Part shown: positions 36,701 through 49,060 of the stretch, in pieces | How the letters are laid out: every line of letters starts with the position of its first letter | Numbering within the stretch: position 1 is the first letter of the stretch | Assembly: GCA_035222895.1 (NCBI GenBank) | Contig: JAVYIG010007210.1 | Span: 41,554-105,553 of the forward strand | Source of the DNA: Strongylocentrotus droebachiensis | Lineage: Eukaryota; Echinodermata; Echinoidea; Camarodonta; Strongylocentrotidae | Direction of reading: 5' to 3' | Length of the DNA: 64,000 bases | Notes under the pieces: generated by a model | The model's input: the letters and a program-made list of their open reading frames with translations, nothing else | Told to the model about the DNA's origin: nothing | The model's database searches: none | Made by a program: the position numbers and the translations under genes

Positions 36701-39700
36701 GCTGAAAATGTTGAGACCTTCGGGACAGGGAGCAGTCCTGAGGGTAAGAAAGACGCCAGTGGAGGAGACGTGGAGCACTTCAAACCTATCGCTACCTCTC
36801 ATAGACGGCCAAGCAGACCTCAAACTGCTGCACAACTGAAAAATAAGACAATCTCTGAACAGAGTTCAGCCAGTGAACAAAACTCACAGCAAAGTATTGA
36901 TGGTAGAAGGAAAACTAATAGTGTCAAATCATTCAGAACTAGATCTTCCAGGGCATCGACGCCCCAGTCAGTATTATCACAGAGTAGTAGGAGAAGTAGT
37001 TGTGCCAGTATAAGAAGCCACGATGATCAAAGTGAATACAGTATTCAGGAGAGCGTAGGGCAAGTGAGTCGAAGATCGAGCACACCGGGACGCAATTCAA
37101 CTCTCGTCCGCCAAGTAGATGAGTTCAGTCCGTCACCTGTGAAGCATGGTAGGGACATTCCGGTGGAGACCATCCCCAGGTTGCGCTTGGACAACATGTC
37201 TGCACGAAGTGACCTGAGTAGCACTGACCTACAGCACCTGGACAAGAGTGCAAGGTCGCGACTGCTCAGCGATGAGTTTGTGGATCAGCTTCAGGAGGAA
37301 CATGATGAACTCCTGCAGAAGCACGCTCAGCTCCTGCAGAAGCATGCCCAAGCAGAGAATACAATTGATTCCTTGCGTCTAGGGGCAAGGGTCAAGCTGC
37401 ACTATGAGGGCGCACCGGGTGGTCAGCCAGGGAATGCTGGACCTTCACCAGCCAAACATGGTCAGAATATAACATTGCCTCAAGGACAAAAAGGAGTGGT
37501 TTCTCGCAGTGGGTGAGTCATCTTTGAGTGTTCATTTTAATCCACTTTTTTACATACTGTACAATGAATATGAACGTATTGTGTTATTTGGGGATTTGCA
37601 GTTTGATGGTGAAGTTTTGCACACTTGTTAAATAAAATTGCTGAGCAAATATAACAAGTTATAATTTCCACTTGCCATAGCCGCCCCCTCCCCCCCCCCC
37701 CCCCCTCCCCCTCCACACTTCTTTAACAAAAATAAACATTGCCCATGTCCAAACAGTAGATCACTGTAATTTGTTACTGTTAGTTAATTTGCTGGTTGGA
37801 AATGCAATGTTCTTTTTCATGTGGAAGGCTCAAAGTTCAACATCAAAAGAATATCAGTACAAGTGTTTTTTGTTGTTCTCTCTCTGTCTCTCTCTCTCTC
37901 TCTCTCTTCCCCCCATATTCTATGTTTAATTTTATGAACCATCTTAGTTAATGAAGATTGTGTTCTTCTCTTTGTGATGAAGGCATTCATAGAACAACAA
38001 CAAATAGTATCGACTGGTATTGATTTAGGTTATTAAAATCGACTTACTCTATGATAAATATTCTGTGTGGATTTACTCAAATGGAAAGTATACCGGTACA
38101 CAGAAACTGACCTGTAGAATCGATCCTTGATACTTTTATCATCTAGCAGTCTGACACATCCCCTGGAGGGAATAGTACAATCCACTTGCACACAACATCC
38201 AATGTAAGCATGGGTGCTTCCACTTCTAATAAGGGGAAGAGTCAGATGGCTTTGCCAGATGCATCTGAAGGTAAACTACTGGCTCTTCAGTTTCAGACTG
38301 AAGGGCACAAGGAAAAGGTGAGGTTGTGGTGAATTATGCTACCAGTATGTCTCATTCATAATTGAAAGAAAATATATCTGCCCCTTGTGTCATGCGTTTA
38401 ATATTTCAAGAAGTATTGCTTCTTCTTTTTTTCCTTTTATTTCTTCTAAAAGTGCAATAAGTAATTGTCAACATTTGCTCAGTCATACAATGTATTTTGT
38501 ACTTGAAAGCTTTATTTCAATGATATGCATATATGTAGTATTCTGAGGGTAAAAGATGCTAATTTAAATAATTACACTGGGGGAGGGGGGACACAAGTAT
38601 CAACAATTAAATACCAGTTTTATTTATTACTGTTTTTTTTTTCTCCAATTTTTTCAATTTTGTATTTGTGTTTTTATTGGAAAATAAAAGAAATCACAAT
38701 ATTTACAAATAATTTACATAATTAGAAACAAATTCACTGAACAGAATAAAGCAATAACAATACAATAAAGTAAATGGTACAAAATAAAACCACAAAAAGG
38801 GCAGAAAATTGAAAATGTAAGGAAATAAATATTGTTGTTAATGCCATCTTATCAGTCTGTTCCATTCATCCATATATGTACATACACAGTGTATTGCTTA
38901 CAGATAAGAACTTTAAAGGTATCATTGTGTCTAGTGGATACGTTGTCAAACCTTGGATCACATGATTTGTGGTTCCAGTCCCGCCACAGCATTTATGTCC
39001 TTCAGCAAGACATTAATCTACATTTGCCACTCTCCACTCAGATGGTAATTTTAGAAAGAAATTCTTTGAATGCTATGATAACTTTGTGGCCTAGCACAGC
39101 CGGGGTAACATGGGAGCACCTAAAGCACTTTGCGTGGTGGATATTTACGCTATAAAAGTACCCAATGTTATTATTAATATCATTAGAAACTGGAAGTGGT
39201 TTAGGGAAATTGAAGCAAGAAGGATGCAAGTTGCATCCCCCTCCATTAAATATATAAAAAATCTCAAATGTGCTTACATACATGTATCTTAAAACTAAAT
39301 TTGCTTTTTTTACATATCTTATCAGATGGACTCATATGAGATTCTTTTACAAGAAAACCACCTGAACCCTGTGGACCAACAGAGGGGGCTAGAGGGGTTG
39401 AAGTCAGGTCAGGCCAAGCTAGAAGCAGACTACATGCAGGCTAAGGAAGAGCACAATCTGATGGTCAGATTGGGGTCAGCTACAGGTCAACAAGCAATCT
39501 TTGACCCAGAGAAGTCGTTGGAGGGTCAGCTGTTTCAGCTTGGAATGAGACTGGAGGACCTTCAAGAGATTGTACAGGTAAGAGAAGGCCTGTCATCATC
39601 ACAGAGCTGCCAACCATTCCGTTTTTCCCGGAATTACTCAGATTTTTCTCCAAATTATGGTAGTATCTTTTTTTTTTTTTTTTTTTTTTACATACCGCAC

Positions 39701-42318
39701 ATTTGGCAGGTGAAGGCGCAAATAGCGGGCTATTTGCTGGGCTACATGGCAAAATATCCTGCTATTTGTCCGGTGCGTCTTTACCGGACTGAAGACTTGC
39801 ACTATATGCGAACGCTGAGCAAAATATCTCGAGCTAATTTCTCGACCTCGAGTTACGAGGTCGAGTCGAGCTGATGAAGACGCGCTTTGTAACTTCAGGC
39901 TTATTTCCCAAAACAGAAATAGGAGCTATTTGGCGATCTCGAGCTGATGTAGACATACCTAATGAGATGCGGTTCATACCAATTTCCACATTGGTAATTC
40001 TTCTTTCTTCTTTTTTTCTTGTACTTGCCAGAGAACCGATTATGAATTGGTACATGTAATAATAACTAAATCACTTTTCGTTGAATTTTCAGAATTTTTT
40101 CTTAGACACTCTGTCATCCCTTAAAATAAATTGAAGAAATAAATGAATATATAAAGCATATTACTAGAGGTGATGTAGTCTAGTGGATTCGTCACTAGAC
40201 TATGGATCACATCGTTCGTGATTTGAGTCCTGCTGCAGCACCAATGTCATTTGGTGTTCAGTTGTTTTTTTTACTAAAAGAATTGTAGGTTCAAAGAATT
40301 ATATTGCAGTGATCTTGGAAACAAAATAGGAAAAATGCAGAAAAGAAAATATATGATGCATTTCACTTATGAATAGCAGGTGTACTTGATACCGAAAAGA
40401 TCTCGAGACCAATGTTATTTTTTATGCTATTTTCTGTGCTATCCTATACTATAACAGTTTTCAGAATAATTAATCAATGTCAACTATCTGCGCATGAGAC
40501 TTCCATAAGGTTATGCATATGAGCACTGCAACTTCCTGCCCGAAAACTCTGTTTAGGAATACAGATTATGTTAGCTAACATACTTTGCATGCTAACATCA
40601 TTTTCAGAATACCACCCTTGCTTCTTTGTTAAAGCCCCACTGTCCTACTTGCTCCCTCTATATAGAAAACTTCCCAATCGGTGCCTGTTGGTCCTCCATG
40701 ATCCTCTTTTTCTTATGTTAGTTGAGAGCTGAGTTAATGAGATAGTCACCTGTCAGTGACCTCACTGTGTGGTCTAATCCTTCTGGCCCAGTAGTATTGA
40801 CGGTCTTTAAGACTATGGCATTTGAATTCATAAGAAATGACAGGTCTGACAGTGCCCTTAAGCCCCACTGTAGGCCTACTACTTATAGCTACTTGCTCTC
40901 TCTATATAGAAAACCATGCCTAATCGGTGACCATTGGTCCCCATGATCCTCTTTTTCTTATGTTAAGTGAGAGCTGATTTGATGAGGCAGCCACCTGTGA
41001 GTGACCACCCGGGGTGGTATAATCCCTACTAGCCAAACTAGTACAGACGGTCTTTAAACAAATTTGAAGCGTAACACCAACCTGTTATTAAATTGCATAA
41101 TATTGTTGATCACTCCTTACCTCAGGATAATTTACGTAGTAACCCACCAGAGCTGCCAGCCACACCCCAAAGGAAGGCATCAGATGCTACCATGGCAACG
41201 TGGGATGGTTCTGGAGTGGATCTCACAAGAGGACAAAGCAATACACAGTCTCCTGAAGAAGACTATGCCTTGCTGCTAAGCAGGTCAGTAGCTTGTCTTT
41301 CTTCTTCATCTAGCTTGAATTTCATCCACTTGACTGAATAATTTGTGACACGGGTATACCTCCATCAAACTTTGTTTTCTGATTTTCTTGTACAGCAAAA
41401 CATGCTTTAGTGACTTACTCTACAGAAAGACCACCTGTCTATAAAGACATCATTTTCTGTTTTCCTTTGTTGGGGTCATTTTTCAGTGAATTGTGAACCA
41501 AAGGAACCCGGCCTTCACGGCCACTTTTCTTTCTGTTTTCTGGTTTTTGTATGCACTCTACTTGTTTCAATGTGTATGGAATAAATACAGCATTTTAGAT
41601 ATCTAAGAAGATTAAGATAGTATGGTGAACTTCGGGAGTAGAAGAACAAAGCACCTCTTCCACCCCTTCTGCCCCTCCTCCCCCCACCCTCCATTACCTC
41701 CTCTTCCCTTTTAAGGTTAACCTCATACCAACAAATCTTATTATTCTGATATAAAAGTATTCTATGATTTTTTTTTAATGGTTATATTTGCGCACACATT
41801 CCATTCTTCTTCCTTTTTGTACACGTACACTATACATGTAGGTATGATGCTCTGAAACAGCTGCCGCCGCACCCCGAGAGAGACAGAGAGATTCAGCACC
41901 TTGTCAAGGTAAGGGGCATTTCTTACTCACTTGTGTGACCAAAATCCTGAAAATAGTTTCTCCATATTTATCTTGTATAAGAAGTCCCTCATTCTGGATT
42001 TCTAAATAATAATCTTGCACGAAAATATCGGCTTGGTACTTAACTCTAACCAAATGCTATCTCTGATGTTGTATTTTCTTTAGAGCCTTCAGGACATGCC
42101 AGACTTTGCTCTTGAGAGTGTGGATCAACTGGACAATGGAGATGGAGCAGGTTTCCATGGTAACGATGCTGAGATGATAGAGGAAGATGAGATGGATTTT
42201 GATGATAATGGTGAGGATCATGATGGGGATGTGGACCGATCTTCAAGCCATTCCTCTCCGTTCAGAGAAACAACATCGCCTGATGTCTTCAGACCAAAAG
42301 GTGAGGAACCGTTTTCCA

Positions 42319-42351
<33 letters not shown>

Positions 42352-45300
42352 TCACAAAGACTAAGATCGACTTCGAGTTGGACTTAACTATGGCAGGCCA
42401 TTCATGCCACTGGTTGTTCTCACCATTATGATTTTTAGATAAATGAATTATCAAAAAATGTAAATTCTGTAGATTTTTGACCATGGTTTGTACGTCCTTT
42501 GAGAGACAAATGCTAGTAGTGGGTGAGAACAAACAGTGGCATGAATGACCTGCCATTGTTAAGTCCAACTTAAAGTCGATCTTAGTCTTTGTGAAACGCC
42601 CCCGCCCCCCCCCTTCCCCCCAGGAGTGATATATCCGCTATGAAACGATGAGTCGATTCAATGCTGTATAATGTGGTAATGTTGTAGTAATGAGAGGAGA
42701 TTCATTTAGACTGGGTCATCATGTACATGTAAGCTATGTAATGCCAAAGTTATTCCAGTCACTTAGATGTTCGGGGAAACGACATGGCCTGATGTCCCAA
42801 AATCTATGGTTGGCAATGTTATCCCTTATTTAGAGTGGTCGGTCCTGTATTTGATATCTGAGCTTAAACCAGGGTGATAATTTCCAATGCTCTTTGGAAG
42901 TGCATAGAGATTTTATTTTCATAATGTGGTATTTTCTAAATATACAAAAATAATAATCTGGAAATTGGTAAAGTATATTAATGGCTTCATTACTTTCTCG
43001 CACAGAAAACTTGCGACTGAGCATAATTATCTCTGCTGAAATTTACTTCCTATGTCATCAAAATATCAGAAAAGTGATAATGTAGTACAGTGTATGATCT
43101 TTAAAAAGTACAGTTATTAGAAGGACTATCAAATTACTTGAGAAATTCAGTTTCTAGACTGATTGTGCAAGATAAAGTTCCATTTTTGGCAGAAGAATCC
43201 ATTTTGCTATTGTTTGACAAATCGTGACACTAGATTCTCAAATTCATTTCAATTTATTTTATTTCATTTGCAGGAACAAGACAGGATGAGCTTCCAAAAT
43301 GGCAGCCCCCTGGAGATGGAAGCATCTCATCACTAGGGTCACCGGATCATGATCAACCATCATCTGTCCATAGTAGGAGGAAAAGCATCCCTGGAAAAGT
43401 GAGTTTTGTCCTCCGTCACTCTGCTGTCAAATCTCTTCACACAGGGTTATAAACTTTACTACTCTCCATCAATTCCTCCTCTTCTTTGTCTTTCTTTCTA
43501 GCTTTTCTCTCAGCTCATTCTCTTCCATTTGTCTTCCTCGCTCTCCTATCTGTAATCCCTATCTTTTTGTATTATAGTTCCATTCTGTACCATTTAAGAT
43601 ATGTACCCCCTGTTTGTCTGTCTATCCCTTTCTGTCTCAGTATAGTATATACGTATGCATTACATGAAGTAGAGATGTGGTCCAGTGGACAAGTCTGCAG
43701 ATAGTGAACCACAAGGAATTGGGTTCGCATCCCTGTCACGGCACTAATGTCCTAGGGCAGTACATTAATCTACATTTCTTACACTGAAATGGCAGCCAGG
43801 CTAACTCCAGGGTAAAGATAATTGAGTGCCAGGAGCAATGTGCAATACATGAGCGCTATAAAAGACTCCATAATTATTATTATTATTATCTTAATCATGA
43901 TATTCTAATTTGTCTTTACAGTCCAGCACCAAGCCGACCCCACCACGCCCCAACTCCGACCACCGGTCCTCCCACCGCAGGGGTGATGCAGGGGGTGATA
44001 CCAGGAAGCAGAGGGGTAATAAGAGCACCCACGGCACCCATCTAGAGCCTGAGGGGGACAGTGGTTTCCTCGATCGGAGAGCAGTAGGCAGTCCCTTCAG
44101 ACCAGAGGCTCAGACACAAGGACAAGAAACAGGGCACAGAGGTTTGTTTGTTAGTTGTTTAGTTGTATAAGGGGAACAGTAGGTACTTAGGTTCAGAGGG
44201 TAGTAGACAATCCCTACAGAAGAGAAGCTCAGACACGAGGAAAAGAGCTCAGAGGTTGGTTGTGTATGTTTGGCTTTTTGTTGTTGAGTATTTTGTTGTT
44301 GTTGTCTGTCTCTCTGTTCGTCTGGAGGAGGGGGGGGGGGGGGGGGGATGGTGACGGGTTTCCTTAGATCTGAGAGGAGTTGGGAGCCCCTTCAGACCAC
44401 TGGCTCAGACACACGGACAAGGAACAGGGCACAGAGGTTTGTTGTTCATGTGGTTCAGGGAGTTCCGTGGATCAGAGAGCAGTAAACAATCCCTCTAGAC
44501 CAAAGGCTTATACATGAGGACAAGAAACATGGCACAAAGATTTCTTTCTGTGACTGGGATTTTTTTATTAATCTATTTCCCCTGTTATGAATTCATTCTT
44601 TATAGTTCATAACCTGATATTAATGCACAGTAATGTCTTTAAAGGTAAAGACCAGTATTGGAAACGCCCCAATTTCAAAAAATGAAATGGAAGCTCCTAT
44701 TACCAATCATGTTAAAGAACATGTTTTAACTAATACATGATTATAACAATTTTGCCGGGAAACCGCCTACTAATTGATATATTTGGTAAATTAGTTTATC
44801 TATTGTTATGTGAGAGATAAACGCACGTGTCGTGCACGTGTGCGTAGTCCCATATACATCTTTCTGTGTACAGTGCTTGTAACATTACGAAGACTGGGCC
44901 AAATTTCTTATCATTTTGATGATTCCAGAACCTGGCAGTACACACCAATACTTATATGCTAGATGATCAACCTTTTCTGATCGATTCCACAACGTTTCTT
45001 TCACAATGCAATCGCATTACCATAACTGGTCTTTATCTTTAATAGTAAAGGCAATGAAATTGGTGAAGCATCATGCAAATCTCACACATAAGTATTTATT
45101 TTTTCTTGTATTTACAGGTTGCCACCACATTCTGAAATACCTAAAATAGTGCCCACAAGAGATTCCAGGTTACCTTCTCATGAGTCTCAAAAGGGAAGCA
45201 TGAAAACACCCCTCAGAAGTAATAAACCAGTCCCACTGAGGCAGCAGGCTGTGCCTGAGGAGGAAGATTCCATTTATTCTGGAGGGGGTAAAAGAGCCAG

Positions 45301-48300
45301 GGGAAAAAAGCCAGAAGTGATGCCCCGTGAGACCCAAGATTCTGTATCTGCAGGGAGTAAGAGAGCTAAAGAAAGAAGTCCTCAAACGATGACATCTCGT
45401 GAGCATCAAAGAAGAGGTAAATGGATTTATCTTGGTCCTTTGTATGCATTTTCTTTCCATCCTGTGTTTTACTTGGAGTGTGAAGATTGAAGAGAATCAA
45501 TCATTACCAGCAGTTACATCTTAACAATAATTTTGAAGTATTGAATAAAGCTAGATTAATATGGAGTACAATTTTACAAGGAGATTCATGTGCATGTATG
45601 TATGTAAAAGGTTCTTGTATTTTTCAACTGCAGTATGCTTTTGAAACAAGAAGTAGATTGTTAGATGATCATTTTGAGATTGCCAAATTGGATTGAAATA
45701 TAGAAATAAAAGCATCATATAGTTTTATGTCAGAATCTTGTTGACAATCATACTCTCGTTAAATATATTTTTCAGATCCAAGATCAGTATCCAGTCAGCC
45801 TCACGCAGCACCATCACCCATAAAGCAGAGGGAACAGAGAGCGTATGGTACACCTCCTCCAGCACAGCAAAGCAGACATCCCTCAAATGACCAGGGCATC
45901 CCTCTTGGTAACCAGTACTTGAGCAGAAGCACTAATCACCAGAACAGCAGGGTACCGGCACCTCAAAGGGTACACCATCAAAGGACAGAATCACCAAGAA
46001 GACCTATGGAATCACCACCAAGGCACCAGCAACCAGAGCTTGATGGAAGGTCTGATGTCACCAGGAGCAGCGTAAGGAGTGACGCCTTACGAGCCCTCCA
46101 GGATGACGTCAATCAGCTAAGAACCAAGATGGTGGAGGCAAACCGCAACCCTCCACCAATACCAGAGGAGAGCAGGTATTCGAGGATGCGTAACCACGAT
46201 GATGGTGATGAGGATAGGCTCTCTTCGCGGAGCTCAAAAAGCGAGATGCTGCACATGTTGCAAGAGGAAATAACAGATTTGAAGGACCAGCTTGCAGATA
46301 GAGATGCCACTCCCAGCAGAATGCAAGCACCGTATGCCTCGTCAACACCACTGAGGGACACCATACGTGATGTGCTCAGAGAGAGGTACATTCCAAGAAG
46401 CAATACTTCTTCTTTCGGTGCTTCACCAATCCGTACAAGTCCCAAGAAATATAACTCTGGAACCAGACATGAGAATTGGTCAACCATGAGAACACCATCA
46501 CGTCCTGGTACAGACAATCAAAGCTATGCATTTTCTAGAGGTGCCAACTATACCCCTACAAGTCCACCAGCAGTGTCCAGGAGGCCAGGGGGGTTTCAGA
46601 CACCTGGTGTGCGGTACCAAACTGAGACAATGCTATGTCCTACGTGTGGTGGGTCTGGTAGTCACACCCATGGCGAGTATAGCTACCCACCGCCAGCACC
46701 ACACCCTGCTCCACCTCTTGAGACTTATGTCCCTACGTACAGTTCACAGACACCATCAAGGGTGTACCCTCAGGCACCATATTATACTCCAACACAACCC
46801 AACCCTGCAGTTGCACTACACACTATGCCAGGGGCACCACAAAACAATCATTCAGTACCACTTAACCAAGGACAATCCTATGTGCTCCAGCAGCCTTACA
46901 CTACTGCAGCACCGCAGCCGATCACAGTGGTACCGCAGGCCACCCAACAGGTACCAGCTGCAACACCTGCTACCCCAGCAGTGAACCAGACAAGTACACA
47001 TCAACCAAGTGGAACACCTAGCCATTTGTAAGTGTACCTAGTTATGTGAAGCATTTGACTATTAGTTAACTTATCAATTTATCCAGTGAACATCTCCATT
47101 TATCTGCCTTTGGAATTAGTAATGAAAATATATTAATTTAAATATGTGAATAAGTAGTACATGTACATACATTTTTTCAAATTTTATCCAACAATCATTC
47201 TTATTTTCAAATATAATTGTATGTTTGTATCATCATGTTCATAGAAAATGTAATTAACACAGAACAAGGTATGATGGCAGTAACATGACTTTTATTTCTT
47301 AATCATGTACTATACTTTAGGTGTTTGCGTACGTCTGAGAAACCAATTGCTTGCTTATATTTCCTCAGTGTACATTTTTAATTTTTACAGATACTATATT
47401 GTATTTTCATGTATGTACATTTGTACGGTACCTGTCTCAGTCTGAAACCTTTAATGACAGTGATTCCCATTCCTTGTTTTGTCTGACCCAGGCATCCTGA
47501 TGCCCGGCCAGTCTACCTGATACCCGGCAAGAGTAGAGGGCGCTATTACCTCAGGGAGGAGGAGGAGCAGGAGGAGGGATCCAGTGCAGGAGGGGGAGAG
47601 GAGGAGTTTTATTACAGGAGAACACCAAAGTCCTCCAGGACCAGGAGCAGAAATACTCCAAGGACTGTCAAACATCAGAAGGTGAGAAGGCTCTGATATA
47701 ATCTCATTTAAAACCCCTCTGCACTAGATTGGCATGGAGGGATTAGACCTCCCTGCGAGGGGACTGGGAGGTGGATATCTCATCAAATCAGCTCTCAATT
47801 AACATAACAAAATGAGCATCATGGGGGATCAACGGGTACCGCTTAGGCATTGTTGGCTGTATAGAGGGCGCATGTAGCTATAAGTAGTGCAGCAGGCTTT
47901 AAAGGTCAAGTAGAGTTTTGATAAGCCCTCAAAATCTTTTTGTCAATTATTATTGATTGGAAAGGACAAATAGGAAGATAATAGCAATACTGCTGTGAAG
48001 TTTTTTTCCGCCTGAAGCAAAGTAAGAAACGGTTAGAAAGTAATTTACATACCCCTCTTGGGATGCAAATTCTTACAATGACAACCTGCACTTTACCCAG
48101 CTAAAACCTTTGAAGGCTGTGTGTACACTGTCCAAGTGGAGTGCTGGGATTAATAATAATAATAATAAATAATAAAAACGTTACTTATAAAGCGCTTACC
48201 ACCGAAGTCTCTAAGCGCTATACACACAAAATAGACTGATATACAATAGGAACAGGGAACCATCTGGACTGGAGAGTCTCAGTGTAGCAGGAAGTATTGC

Positions 48301-49026
48301 CGTTATCTAGCATTCCTCGCAGGTATTGGCAGTACAATTCACCGAAAAAATCATCATGATCAATGATGGAATGCCAAATAATCTTGTAAATAATGTACAC
48401 TCTGTATAGCTCTTAATACTAGGAGAACAATATAGACTAAATTAAACACATTTCTTAACCATTTCCTTGTTGATACCAAAACTGTATTTGAGCTTTAACG
48501 ACAGAGTATTTTCATCTGGTCATAGAGCTTGAAGAAGAGCCTGCTGATAGCTCTAGTAATGATAATAATGATATGATGTGTTTGGCGCTTGCTCCAAAAT
48601 TTGCTCCATATAGCAGTTAAACTCCATAGAAATCAGCAATTGCCTAGTTCGTAGCACTTGTGCGGTAAATGATCCATCCCATTGATAATTCAAAGACCCT
48701 ACCAAATAAAGGATTTTAGTTCTTAAATCGACCCCATATTTTGTTACAGAAGCATTTAGTAAAAATGGATGCATGGTAATTAGACATCAAGGACCTACAC
48801 ATGTATACTAACCTCCTCCCCTTTGTTTCTCTCTCTGTCTCTGTTTCTCTCTCTGTCTCTGTTTCTCTCCCTGTTTGTCTCTTTTTCCCTCTCTCTCTCT
48901 CTCCCTCTCTCTTTCTGTCTCTGTCTGTCTGTCTGTCTCTGTTTCTCTCTCTCTCTCCCTCTCTGTCTCTGTCTGTCTCTCTCCCTGTTTGCCTCATTCT
49001 CCTTTTCTCTCTCCCTCTCTCTCCCC

Positions 49027-49060
<34 letters not shown>

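Noticed and set aside
44163..44354. Independent small gene
   Set aside because: Its sequence is a diverged copy of the AKNA exon 9 tail with splice signals, so it is treated as a duplicated mini-exon.
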